Assembly (NCBI RefSeq): GCF_963668215.1
Contig: NZ_OY764190.1
Coordinates: forward strand, 1,302,001 to 1,366,000
Direction: 5' to 3'
Length of the DNA: 64,000 nt
From: an uncultured Desulfosarcina sp.
GTDB taxonomy: Bacteria; Desulfobacterota; Desulfobacteria; Desulfobacterales; Desulfosarcinaceae
The notes below the pieces were generated by a model. It saw only the letters and a list, made by a program, of their open reading frames with translations. It did not search any database and was not told the DNA's origin. Below, piece by piece: positions 55,101 to 62,530 of this stretch. Position 1 is the stretch's first letter; the number at the start of each line of letters is the position of its first letter. The position numbers and the translations under genes were made by a program.

Positions 55101-56606
55101 CCCCTCGACCTCGTCGATGGAAGACAGGTCCGGACGCTGCCCGATGGCCGGAATCAGCTGGTCGATCTCAAGATCGTACTCGCTGCCCGGCACCGGCACG
55201 GGACGACGGCGGCCGGAAGAGTCCGGTTCGCCCAGTTCCATGCGGATGCAGCGCATGCTGGAGACCTTGCCGTCCGTCACCAGGATTTCCTGGGGTGCGG
55301 CCAGGTAGGTCAACGATACGCCTTCGGTCTCGGCGGCCTGGATCTCTTCTTCCCAGGCCGGCATTTCCGCACGGGTCCGGCGGTAGACGATCTGGACCGT
55401 CTCCGCACCCAGGCGCACCGCCGAGCGGGCCACGTCGATGGCCACGTTGCCGCCGCCCACGATGGCCACGTGCTTGCCCACCGGGGCTTTGCCGGTGAGG
55501 TTGACCTCGCGCAGGAAGTCCACGCCCTGGCGCACGCCATCGGCCTGTTCGCCGGGCACGCCCAGGGTAATGCCCTTGTGGGCGCCCAGGGCCAGGTAGA
55601 CCGCCTTGAAGCCCTGATCGAACAGGCTGTCCACGGTCAGGTCCCCGCCCAGCGGGGTATCGGTTTTGATCTCCACGCCCAGGTTGGTGATGATCTCGAT
55701 ATCCTGGTCCAGCACCTCGGGCGGCAGGCGGTGATCCGGGATGCCCACCCGCAGCATGCCGCCGGCTTTGGGCAGGGCCTCGTAGATGGTGCTCATAATG
55801 CCCCGGCGGGCCAGCTGGTAGGCCGCGGAAAGCCCGGCCGGGCCGCTGCCGATAATGGCCACGCGCTCGTCGCGCTTCTCCGCCATGGGGATTTCGATAT
55901 TGCGGGCATCGAACTGGTCGGCGGCCAGGCGCTTCAGGTCGCGGATGGCCACGGGCTGGTCCACCTCGCAGCGGCGGCAGGCGTCCTCGCAGCCGTGGGG
56001 ACAGATGCGGCCCAGCACGCCGGGCAGGGGCAGGTCTTCCATGATGATGGAAAGGGCCTCTTCGTATTTGCCCTGACCCACCATCTGCACGTAGCCCTGG
56101 ACGTTGATCCCCGCCGGACAGGCCAGGCGGCAGGGTGCCTTGTCGGTCTTCTGGATGGTATAATTGATGGGAATGGCCTGGGCATATTGTTTGTACGTCG
56201 CCTTGCGGTCGACGAGGCTCAGGTTGTACTCGTCGGGCAGGGAAACCGGGCAGTTCTGGGAGCATTCCCCGCAGCCGGTGCACAAATCGGCATCGATGTA
56301 CGCAGCCCGCTTATTGATGGTGACATGGAAATTGCCCGGATTGCCATCGACCCGTTCCAGGTCCGCATAGGTGATCAGTTCGATGTTCACATGACGCCCG
56401 ACTTCCACCAGAATCGGACTCATGATGCACATGGCGCAGTCGTTGGTGGGGAACGTCTTGTCCAGTTGGGCCATCACCCCGCCGATGGCTGGCGATTTTT
56501 CAAGCAGGTAGACATAGTACCCGGAGTTTGCCAGATCCAGGGCGCTTTGCATGCCTGCAATTCCTCCGCCGACGATCAAAACGGAACCATTCACGTTTTC
56601 TTTCAT
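52152..56606 (-). CDS. HdrA-GltD-HdrA fusion oxidoreductase (1484 residues)
   Basis: A triple-module flavoprotein. Residues 1-150: HdrA start with FAD site VLIVGGGIAGM (9-19) and ferredoxin motif CTGCGECSQNCP (109-120). Residues about 155-640: an inserted glutamate-synthase-small-subunit/NfnB-like unit (CRLACPAGINVQGYVQM, RICPHGCEDACRRCE, FAD GSGPAGLSAAYQ at 253, NAD VGGGNVAIDVARS at 383, CLNCGYCCECYQC at 621). Then an HdrA body to about 915 (CVGSRDQNRC, CSSVCC). A second HdrA begins GVFVCHCGINIGG (928), FAD site VIGGGISGMAAA (1069), CVGSRETERPYCS, and ends with two ferredoxin motifs at 1412 and 1448. Likely electron-bifurcating partner of the Flx genes. No HdrB or HdrC follows. GGAGG precedes ATG 56606. 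Confidence 0.92.
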   Translation of the reverse strand: MKENVNGSVLIVGGGIAGMQSALDLANSGYYVYLLEKSPAIGGVMAQLDKTFPTNDCAMCIMSPILVEVGRHVNIELITYADLERVDGNPGNFHVTINKRAAYIDADLCTGCGECSQNCPVSLPDEYNLSLVDRKATYKQYAQAIPINYTIQKTDKAPCRLACPAGINVQGYVQMVGQGKYEEALSIIMEDLPLPGVLGRICPHGCEDACRRCEVDQPVAIRDLKRLAADQFDARNIEIPMAEKRDERVAIIGSGPAGLSAAYQLARRGIMSTIYEALPKAGGMLRVGIPDHRLPPEVLDQDIEIITNLGVEIKTDTPLGGDLTVDSLFDQGFKAVYLALGAHKGITLGVPGEQADGVRQGVDFLREVNLTGKAPVGKHVAIVGGGNVAIDVARSAVRLGAETVQIVYRRTRAEMPAWEEEIQAAETEGVSLTYLAAPQEILVTDGKVSSMRCIRMELGEPDSSGRRRPVPVPGSEYDLEIDQLIPAIGQRPDLSSIDEVEGLEFTRWSTTEVDPITYATGREGVFAGGDLQTGPWVAIGAIAAGKEAAESIARYLDGADMAAGREPIEREDPVYRPVPEGEPAKARAKVRELEPEARKGNFNEVELGLDEEAGKAEAQRCLNCGYCCECYQCVEACGAGAVTLETHRMQDRKIALDVGSVILSPGFTPYNPSGLDFYGYDKNPNVMTSIEFERILGASGPTTGHLVRLSDHKEPKKIAWLQCVGSRDQNRCDNAYCSSVCCMYAIKEAVIAKEHSAQPLDCAIFYMDMRTHGKDFERAYNDAKGKHGIRFVRSRVHTVDTVPGTQDVLVRYVLDDGQIAQEQFDMLILSVGLEISRDLVDLAERLDISLTPGKFCATSSFSPVATSRPGVFVCGAFQGPRDIPQSVVDASAAAVAAGELLSDAKFTLTKTKETVPQINVSGERPRVGVFVCHCGINIGGIVDVPAVRDYAATLPYVEYVADNLYTCSQDTQDIMTEIIAEKKLNRVVVAACTPKTHEPLFQETLINAGLNKYLFEFVNIRNHDSWVHRNNPDLATAKANDLVRMAIAKVALMEPLEEAELTIGQSAMVIGGGISGMAAALSLANQGYETHLVEQADRLGGQALNLFRTADGEDIGARLRQMVADVEQNNNIRVHYDSTLNKVDGFVGSFVSTLTAGDAQTTVDHGVTVIATGAQALVPSEYAYGSSPKILTSLELDRRFIEKDPALDAMGTAVFIQCVGSRETERPYCSRVCCTHSIDNALQLKERNPDMDVFILYRDIRTYGEREYLYKEAREKGIIFIRYQVDDKPVVNVDGDTVSVTVRDHVLGRPIEIETDLLTLATAIVPPNNEALAQFFKIPVNDDGFFVEKHAKLGPSDFATDGVFLCGLAHYPKPIDEAIAQGKAAASRATTLLAQKTINTSGQVAKTDPMLCSACGVCVSICPYSAPSFIDADARMHAGKAQINPVLCKGCGLCVAACRSGAIHLKGFDNDQIFAQIFEINAAV

Positions 56607-56769
56607 GCTTACTTCCTCCCTATCGCAGCTAAAAACTGGATTGTCAGTCTGACCCAACGTATCTTTCTCGTGAAAGTGCAGGCCCACCCTAAAAAGGGCG
56701 ACGCACATCGCGCAGAGATTACTCCAAAAAACCTCTTGGGACGGTCGTTACCGGGACGGAAAGAAAGGA

Positions 56770-56785
56770 AGCTTTCTAAGTGCCG
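56770..56785 (-). promoter_or_regulatory. Probable sigma-54 promoter of the hdrA-fusion/Flx operon
   Basis: On the minus strand CGGCACTTAGAAAGCT: the -24 element GGCAC is exact, the -12 element has GC at the required ten-base spacing, but the TT before GC is AA. It lies 164 bases before the start codon. A sigma-54 activator gene is divergently placed next to it. Confidence 0.6.
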
Positions 56786-56859
56786 CCACCAATCGCTTTA
56801 CCGTCGGCCTGCCAGCACGGGCAGCCGGTGCCGAATCTCTCAGGTAAAGCCTATGTGGC
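56785..56859. promoter_or_regulatory. Nested dyads upstream of the sigma-54 promoter
   Basis: Inverted repeats arranged around one centre: GCCAC/GTGGC (56785-56789, 56855-56859), GCTTTACC/GGTAAAGC (56795-56802, 56843-56850) and CTGCC/GGCAG (56809-56813, 56820-56824). Symmetry suits binding of the divergently encoded activator; a structured leader RNA is the alternative. The rest of 56607-57144 shows no gene. Confidence 0.55.
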
Positions 56860-57144
56860 GATATAAGGAGAGCATACAACAATTGCTTTTAGTGGATGTT
56901 AATATAAGAATATACTCACTAATTGGGACATGAAGAAATGTCAAAGATTAATTATCGATACCGGATCGCTCCCTGATCGTATTTATCTATAGGACCTTGC
57001 GGCCAAACAGACAACTTTATCGATAGAAACCGGAGTGGTTGAACATTTCAAGCATTGGTGCTATTCTGCGCCTGTTTCCCGAGTGAGTGTCGATTCCATC
57101 TCATTTCCAGAATGTTCCGAATTTCAATCGAGCGCAGAGCAAGC

Positions 57145-58494
57145 ATGAGCACCCCGACCATAGACAATATTTTTTCCATCCATAAAAATTTGGAGCGGAT
57201 TCTGGACAATTTGAAGGAAGGCATTATCGCCCACGATCTGGAGCGCCGCATCTTCTATTTCAATCGAACCGCTGAAAAAGTTACCGGATATCGCCGGGAG
57301 GAAGTTCTCGGTAAGGATTGCCACGAGGCCTTCGGAAACCCGTTTTGCGGCAGCCGTTGCTCTTTTTGTTACGGTCCGCCCCTTTTTCTCGACACGGCCG
57401 AGTATCCTGTCAACATCTCAACGCGCGACGGTGAGATCCGGCGGATCGAAATGACCGCGACCATGATGCGCGACAGCGACGACCGCCAGATCGGCGTGCT
57501 GGCCACGTTCAGGGACGTCACCGATCTTTTCGAATTGCAGCTCAAAGCCAAGGAAATGACCGGGTTTTCCAACATCATCGGCTGCGACGATAAAATGGTC
57601 GAAGTGTTCCGCCAGATCAAGGACGTTTCCGGCTACGATTATCCGGTTCACATCTCCGGCGAAACCGGCACCGGCAAGGAACTGGTGGCCAATGCCATCC
57701 ACAGCGAGAGTCTACGCGGCGGACACCCCTTCGTTCCCATCAACTGCGGCGCTCTCCCTGAAGGTCTCATTGAAAGCGAACTTTTCGGGCATGTCAAAGG
57801 CGCTTTTTCGGGCGCCATCCGGGACAAAAAAGGCCGTTTTGAGCTTGCGAACAACGGCACCATTTTTCTGGATGAAATCGCCGAACTGCCCAAAATGCTG
57901 CAGGTAAAACTTCTGCGTTTCCTTCAGGAAGGCACCTTTGAAAAAGTGGGCGGGGAAAAAACCGTTACCGTAGATGTGCGCGTAATCAGTGCAACCAACA
58001 AAGACCTTAAAAAAGAAGTCCAGAAGGGCAGCTTTCGGGAAGACCTGTTTTACCGCCTCAACGTCATTCCCATCCACATCCCTCCGATCCGGGAGCGCAA
58101 GTCCGATATCCCCCTACTGGTGGACCACTTTCTATCTAAAGCCCCCAAAATCAAAGGACAGCGGCCGGTGCGCATCTCCCAAGAGGCCCTTAACAGCCTC
58201 ATGGACTACGCATGGCCTGGCAACGTACGCGAACTTCAAAATGCCGTTCAATTCGCCATCGTTCGCTGCAGGGGAAAAATTATCCAACCGGAGGACCTGC
58301 CGCTGGAATTGAGGGACGTTTGTATCGAAAAACCCAAACGGGGTCCCTCGCGAAAACTCGATGCCGAATCGGTCAAGGCCGCCCTGAAAAAGACCGGGGG
58401 CAACAAGGCCAAGGCATCCAAAGTCCTCGGCGTCGGCCGCGCCACCTTGTACCGATTTTTGGGCGACCATCCCGAATTGCTTTCCGGCGAATAA
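57145..58494 (+). CDS. PAS-domain sigma-54 activator with GAFSGA loop
   Basis: 449 residues without a receiver. PAS domain 14-125 with a cysteine set C59, C68, C72, C75 (GNPFCGSRCSFCYG) that could hold a metal or iron-sulfur cluster and sense redox or gas. AAA+ domain with Walker A GETGTGKE (172-179); the sigma-54 contact loop reads GAFSGA (219-224), Ser for the usual Thr. C-terminal Fis helix-turn-helix (NKAKASKVLGVGRATLYRFL). Divergent from the hdrA-fusion operon and convergent with cooS, so it probably controls the former and perhaps both. Start ATG 57145 lacks a strong ribosome site; an ATG at 57112 is possible. Confidence 0.88.
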   Translation: MSTPTIDNIFSIHKNLERILDNLKEGIIAHDLERRIFYFNRTAEKVTGYRREEVLGKDCHEAFGNPFCGSRCSFCYGPPLFLDTAEYPVNISTRDGEIRRIEMTATMMRDSDDRQIGVLATFRDVTDLFELQLKAKEMTGFSNIIGCDDKMVEVFRQIKDVSGYDYPVHISGETGTGKELVANAIHSESLRGGHPFVPINCGALPEGLIESELFGHVKGAFSGAIRDKKGRFELANNGTIFLDEIAELPKMLQVKLLRFLQEGTFEKVGGEKTVTVDVRVISATNKDLKKEVQKGSFREDLFYRLNVIPIHIPPIRERKSDIPLLVDHFLSKAPKIKGQRPVRISQEALNSLMDYAWPGNVRELQNAVQFAIVRCRGKIIQPEDLPLELRDVCIEKPKRGPSRKLDAESVKAALKKTGGNKAKASKVLGVGRATLYRFLGDHPELLSGE

Positions 58495-58566
58495 GCCGCT
58501 CTGCGGATGCCTGATGGGGGGGTATCCACGCATGTTCTTAATGTTTGTTGTGGGGTCGCACGAATC

Positions 58567-58603
58567 AAAAAAAGGAGGCTCGCAAGCGAGCCCCCTTTTT
58601 TTT
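58567..58603. terminator. Bidirectional terminator between activator and cooS
   Basis: AAAAAAAGGAGGCTCG pairs with CGAGCCCCCTTTTTTTT around CAAG; A and T runs on both sides allow termination in either direction, serving the two convergent genes. Confidence 0.88.
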
Positions 58604-58636
58604 CTGTTATTTTTTCTTCAGTGATAACTGAATCGT

Positions 58637-60667
58637 TTACGCTTCCAACGCCTGGCGATCGGCCATATCCATGAGGACGCGTTCCCGGGCCTTGTCGATG
58701 CCCAGTTCCTTGCGCTTCCTGTCGATGTGGGCGATCATCAGTTGGGCGTGCTTGACAGGATCGGCTTCCAGATCCCACTTGCCGCCGTACAATTTCTCCA
58801 ACTCCTTGGACAGGTAGTCGTGGAACACCGGCGCACCGGAGGTGGGCAGGTGCAGGCCGAATACCGTGTAGACACCCGAGGCAACAAAGTAGTGGCCGAT
58901 GGAGATGGCTTTCTCGCTCATCCACTCGGGCGCGCTGCCGGCCAGGGGCAGATCGCTGATATCCTTGCCCAGCCCGCCGGCCTTGACCACTTCCGTGGCT
59001 GCCAGCAGAAGTCGGCTGTTGTCCACGCAGGAACCGCAGTGCAGAACCGGCGGGATACCCACGGTCTCACAGACCTCGGCCAGCCCCGGACCACAGTGCA
59101 CGGCGGCGGCTTCCGGCGTCAGGAGCCCTTCCATAGCGCAGGCGATGCCATTGCAGCCCGTGGTCAGTACGATGACGTCGTTTTTGATCAGTTCCTTGAC
59201 CACGGTAATGTGAGCCTCGTTGTGGCGGGTACGGGCGTTGTTGCAGCCAACCACGCCGGCGATCCCGCGGATGCGGCCATTGATGATGTTGTCGTTCAGG
59301 GTGTAGTAGTCGCCGCGGAAGGTACCGCCCAGGTGGTACTGAATCGACTCGACGCTGAACCCGCCAACAGCCGAGGATTTGTAGCGCGGAATCATCACTT
59401 CGCTGCCGCGGTTCTGGAAGTTATCGATGCCCATCTTGACGATCTTCTCAGCATCTTGCAGAGCGTAATGCTCGTCGAACTCGATGTGGATCACGTTGTC
59501 CTGCTCCATCTTGGCGATGGGATGGGTGGTGATCAGTTTGGTATGGAAACACTTGGCCACGTTGGCCAGGTTCTGGAACACGCACTGGATGTCCACCACC
59601 ATGGCGTCACAGGCGCCGGTGATGATGGCCAGTTCCTGCTGCAGGTAGGTGCCGGCCTGGGGCACACCATGGCGCTGGAAAATTTCGTTGGCCGTACAGC
59701 AGATGCCGCCCAGCTGGATGCCCTTGGCGCCCTTGGACTTGGCATACGCGATCATCTCCGGTTTCTGGGACACGGCTACGATCATCTCGGAAAGCACCGG
59801 CTCATGGCCATGGACGATGATGTTGACGTGGTCTTCCTTCATCACGCCCAGGTTGGCCTCGGCCTGCAGGGGGTACGGGGTGCCGAAGAGCACGTCCTGA
59901 AGGTCGGTGGCCAGCATCGAGCCGCCCCAGCCGTCGGCAATGGCACAACGGGTGCCCTGCTTGATCAGGTTCTTGTAATCCTGGTCCACGCCCATGTGGG
60001 TGCGGTGCATGATTTCGACGATCTCGCGGTCGATATTACGGGGTATCACGCCGTTTTTCTTCCATTTTTCATACAGCGGCGCCGGTGCACGCTTGGCGTA
60101 GAGCAGCTCACCTTCGGCCTTGCCCCATTCGTTAACGGCCTTCTCGGCCACTTCCAGGGCGATTTCATCCAGATCGCGGTCCTTGACTTCCCCGTCCACC
60201 TCGACGGTCGTGGCGACATCCAGGTACGGCGCGATGGCCAGCAGTTTGTTGGTGTCCTTGATCCTGTATGCGTCGGTCTCCTTGCGGGCGGCAGACAGGA
60301 ACACCTCGGCCACGCTGCGGCCGTGGTCGGAGTGGGCGGCCGCGCCGCCGGCGATCATGCGGATGAAGTTGCGCGCGGCGATGGTGTTGGCCGTGGCACC
60401 GCAAAGGCCCTTGCGGGTATCCTCGCCTTCTATGCCACCCTTGGGCAGGGGCAGCCGGCACGGTCCCATGGCGCAGTTTTTACAACAGATGCCCTGGATG
60501 CCGATGTTGCAGGGCTTCATCTGCACGGCGCGGTCGAAGACCGTATCGATGTTCAATTTCTGGGCCCGAAGGATCAGCTCCTGGGTTCCCGTGTCGATGG
60601 ATGCGGCAATCGGATCAGCCACTTTCGGCGCCGCGGCCTTCACGACGAGTTTCTTGATTTCTGCCAT
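58637..60667 (-). CDS. cooS: Anaerobic carbon-monoxide dehydrogenase catalytic subunit
   Basis: 676 residues. Interconverts CO and CO2 at a Ni-Fe-S C cluster. The D/B cluster cysteines are in MKPCNIGIQGICCKNCAMGP; the C-cluster histidine context IIVHGHEPVLSEM and later cysteines in GGICCTANE, VVGCNNARTRHNE, LTTGCNGIACAMEG and HCGSCVDNSRLL are all present. Length is typical of class IV/V-type solo enzymes or CooS. No cooC, cooF or acetyl-CoA synthase gene is adjacent, so its electron partner is not certain; the Flx/Hdr complex nearby is a candidate. AGGAGG stands before the ATG. Confidence 0.96.
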   Translation of the reverse strand: MAEIKKLVVKAAAPKVADPIAASIDTGTQELILRAQKLNIDTVFDRAVQMKPCNIGIQGICCKNCAMGPCRLPLPKGGIEGEDTRKGLCGATANTIAARNFIRMIAGGAAAHSDHGRSVAEVFLSAARKETDAYRIKDTNKLLAIAPYLDVATTVEVDGEVKDRDLDEIALEVAEKAVNEWGKAEGELLYAKRAPAPLYEKWKKNGVIPRNIDREIVEIMHRTHMGVDQDYKNLIKQGTRCAIADGWGGSMLATDLQDVLFGTPYPLQAEANLGVMKEDHVNIIVHGHEPVLSEMIVAVSQKPEMIAYAKSKGAKGIQLGGICCTANEIFQRHGVPQAGTYLQQELAIITGACDAMVVDIQCVFQNLANVAKCFHTKLITTHPIAKMEQDNVIHIEFDEHYALQDAEKIVKMGIDNFQNRGSEVMIPRYKSSAVGGFSVESIQYHLGGTFRGDYYTLNDNIINGRIRGIAGVVGCNNARTRHNEAHITVVKELIKNDVIVLTTGCNGIACAMEGLLTPEAAAVHCGPGLAEVCETVGIPPVLHCGSCVDNSRLLLAATEVVKAGGLGKDISDLPLAGSAPEWMSEKAISIGHYFVASGVYTVFGLHLPTSGAPVFHDYLSKELEKLYGGKWDLEADPVKHAQLMIAHIDRKRKELGIDKARERVLMDMADRQALEA

Positions 60668-60795
60668 CAGTTGTTCCTCCTGAAGTTGATGGTTAGTGTG
60701 TATGGCGCTGTGGGTTGAAAAACGTATTGCGTGCTTTGAATTGGACCTGCGGACAATTTAAATGATTCAACCCTTAATAGGAATAATTACTATTT

Positions 60796-60824
60796 TTAAT
60801 AAATAAATTAATCAGGCCTGTCAA
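60796..60824 (-). promoter_or_regulatory. Sigma-70-type promoter of cooS
   Basis: On the minus strand TTGACA (60819-60824), a 17-base spacer, then TATTAA (60796-60801), about 130 bases before the start codon. No -24/-12 element was found here, so cooS need not depend on the neighbouring sigma-54 activator. Confidence 0.6.
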
Positions 60825-60846
60825 GCAACGATTTATTTTCTTGACC

Positions 60847-60904
60847 AATTTTATCGAAAAAAGTTTACTGCACTCAAAACGGTATGAAATGTTTCGATAA
60901 AATT
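60847..60904. promoter_or_regulatory. 13-base inverted repeat upstream of cooS
   Basis: AATTTTATCGAAA (60847-60859) and TTTCGATAAAATT (60892-60904) are perfect mirrors 32 bases apart, just upstream of the cooS -35 and between cooS and the divergent glutaredoxin gene. Likely a two-site operator. No gene lies in 60668-61044. Confidence 0.6.
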
Positions 60905-61044
60905 TTCACATCCAATGACGAAAAACGGTTTTCCCTTGACCGATCCCCGGTGGATATTTAATGTAGAGGTCTTGCCGACCCCTTTTACCTTATGGGCAAC
61001 TCAATTTGCGCTTACGCCCTCATATCCACGGAAAGGATGGAAAC

Positions 61045-61299
61045 ATGGCTGATAAACCCGTAAAAATATTCTCCTTGAGCACCTGCAGCCACTGCAAGGC
61101 GACCAAACGGCTTCTGGACGAATGCACCGTTCAATACGATTTTGTGGATGTGGACCTGCTGGAAGGCGAGGAACGCAAAGCGATATTGGAAGATGTGAAA
61201 AAATTCAATCCGCGGTGTTCGTTTCCCACCGTGGTTATCGGGGATACGGTCGTCGTGGGATATAAAGAAGATAAAATCAAGGAGGCGCTGGGACTGTAA
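61045..61299 (+). CDS. Glutaredoxin-like protein
   Basis: 84 residues, thioredoxin fold, with redox motif CSHC (FSLSTCSHCKATKRLL) and cis-proline in CSFPTVVIGD. Reduces disulfides. Start ATG 61045 follows AAGGA; a longer upstream frame is unlikely. Its stop shares a base with the next gene's start (TAATG), so it is coupled with the FTR-like protein that probably reduces it. Confidence 0.92.
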   Translation: MADKPVKIFSLSTCSHCKATKRLLDECTVQYDFVDVDLLEGEERKAILEDVKKFNPRCSFPTVVIGDTVVVGYKEDKIKEALGL

Positions 61300-61631
61300 T
61301 GGATGCCAGTGAGTTATACGAGAAGCTGAAAAAAGTTCATGAACCCAAAGGATACTTTTTCTCCAGCGACCACGAGCGGGTCATGGAGCTTTTGGATGCG
61401 CTGCTGATCAACAAGGATCGCTATGGCTATATGGCCTGCCCCTGCCGCCTGGCCGCCGACGACCGGGAAAAGGACCGCGACATTATCTGCCCCTGCGTCT
61501 ACCGCGAGCCGGATGTGGCCGAATTCGGTTCCTGCTACTGCAACCTGTACGTTTCCAGGGAGTGGAACGAGGGGAAAATCGAAAAGCAGTACGTGCCTGA
61601 GCGCAGGCCCCCTGAAAAGATGGGATTCTGA
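61299..61631 (+). CDS. Ferredoxin-thioredoxin reductase catalytic-domain protein
   Basis: 110 residues with three Cys-x-Cys pairs in the FTR beta-subunit pattern: MACPCRLAADD, IICPCVYREP and FGSCYCNLYV. These hold a [4Fe-4S] cluster next to a redox disulfide and move ferredoxin electrons to thioredoxin-like proteins. Coupled to the glutaredoxin-like gene, which is the likely acceptor. The variable FTR subunit is not present, as usual in anaerobes. Ends four bases before the convergent TetR gene. Confidence 0.92.
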   Translation: MDASELYEKLKKVHEPKGYFFSSDHERVMELLDALLINKDRYGYMACPCRLAADDREKDRDIICPCVYREPDVAEFGSCYCNLYVSREWNEGKIEKQYVPERRPPEKMGF

Positions 61632-61634
61632 CGA

Positions 61635-62297
61635 TTATACGGTGAGCTGCGCCCCCTTCAGGGCGCCGCGGACGAATTGCATCAGCCTGCCGGCCATCTT
61701 CTCGTCGTCGTCAAGGGCGTCCGGCCCGAGAAAAATTTTCATGCGCTCCTTGAAGTAGTCGGAGGTGTAAGAGTACTGGAGCATGAGAATCAGGTTGTCG
61801 ATAAAAAGAGCGACCCAGCGGGGTTTTTGCCGGTTGTCGATCACGCCCTGCGCCATGGCCTCCCGGATCATCCTTTCGTAAAATTCCACCGATACGGTTT
61901 CCATCTTGCCCGATAATTTCCTGGACAGATGGGAAAGCCCCTCGGAAGTCATGTCCAGGTAGATCTGATGCAGTTCCGGATATTGCCGGGCATACTGCTG
62001 GGCAGCCCGCACCATCTTCTCGATCTTTTCGAAAATGTCGCCGGGAGACCGGTCGATCTCCTCCAGGGCACCGGCCAGCAGGCCATGGGCCTGTTCGATA
62101 ATCGTCAGAAACAGGTCTTCCTTGGAGCCGAAATACTTGTACATGGAACCGATGCTGATACCGGCCTTGCGGGCGATGACGTTGATGTTGGCCCCGGGAA
62201 ACCCCTTGGCGGCGAATTCGGATATGCCGGCATCCAGAATGCGCCGCTGTTTTTCTTCGGGAATGCGCGTGAACACTGCCTTGTGGTAGGTTTCCAT
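61635..62297 (-). CDS. TetR/AcrR family transcriptional regulator
   Basis: 220 residues. N-terminal TetR helix-turn-helix: EEKQRRILDAGISEFAAKGF, ANINVIARKAGISIGSMYKYF, GSKEDLF. The C-terminal ligand domain is typical of fatty-acid/acyl-CoA-type TetR proteins but ligand unknown. Start ATG 62297 gives the standard opening; weak ribosome site. An 18-base palindrome about 180 bases upstream, in front of the divergent SCP2-like gene, is a probable operator. Confidence 0.9.
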   Translation of the reverse strand: METYHKAVFTRIPEEKQRRILDAGISEFAAKGFPGANINVIARKAGISIGSMYKYFGSKEDLFLTIIEQAHGLLAGALEEIDRSPGDIFEKIEKMVRAAQQYARQYPELHQIYLDMTSEGLSHLSRKLSGKMETVSVEFYERMIREAMAQGVIDNRQKPRWVALFIDNLILMLQYSYTSDYFKERMKIFLGPDALDDDEKMAGRLMQFVRGALKGAQLTV

Positions 62298-62440
62298 CTT
62301 CGATGTCCCGGCCCCTGTGTCAACCAATGGAAAGAACGCCCCGCCAAGCAAGGGACGCCATGGGAAGGTGACTACCCGCTCACCATCGGCAAGTCAACAA
62401 AAGATTCTTACGAACAAATCCACCCCCTTTAAAAAAACCT

Positions 62441-62493
62441 TGACAAGTTAGCAGCTTACCCTTAAAAAGGCCAAGTGAGTGAGCAGTCACTCA
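62441..62493 (+). promoter_or_regulatory. Promoter with TetR-type palindromic operator
   Basis: TTGACA at 62441-62446 with a plausible -10 (TTAAAA, 62462-62467), followed by TGAGTGA-GCAG-TCACTCA (62476-62493), a perfect 7+4+7 palindrome in the position of the start of transcription. Binding there would block the SCP2-like and aminotransferase genes. Confidence 0.65.
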
Positions 62494-62530
62494 TCACCCT
62501 TCTAATCCTGTCGCACCTAAAGAGGTCGTT

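Noticed and set aside
56790..56860. Possible glycine-riboswitch-like sequence (CTCTCAGGTAAAG) on the plus strand
   Set aside because: The partner GGAGAG/CCGAAGG parts are missing or misplaced, and the downstream plus-strand gene is a sigma-54 activator. The symmetric dyads fit protein-binding sites better.
54144..56933. A 929-codon open frame on the plus strand opposite the HdrA fusion gene
   Set aside because: It is a mirror of a G+C-rich gene: no ribosome site, no recognisable domain, composition of an antisense reading frame. The minus-strand protein has many exact cofactor motifs.
58727..60718. A 663-codon open frame on the plus strand opposite cooS
   Set aside because: Antisense artefact; cooS on the minus strand is complete with all cluster ligands.
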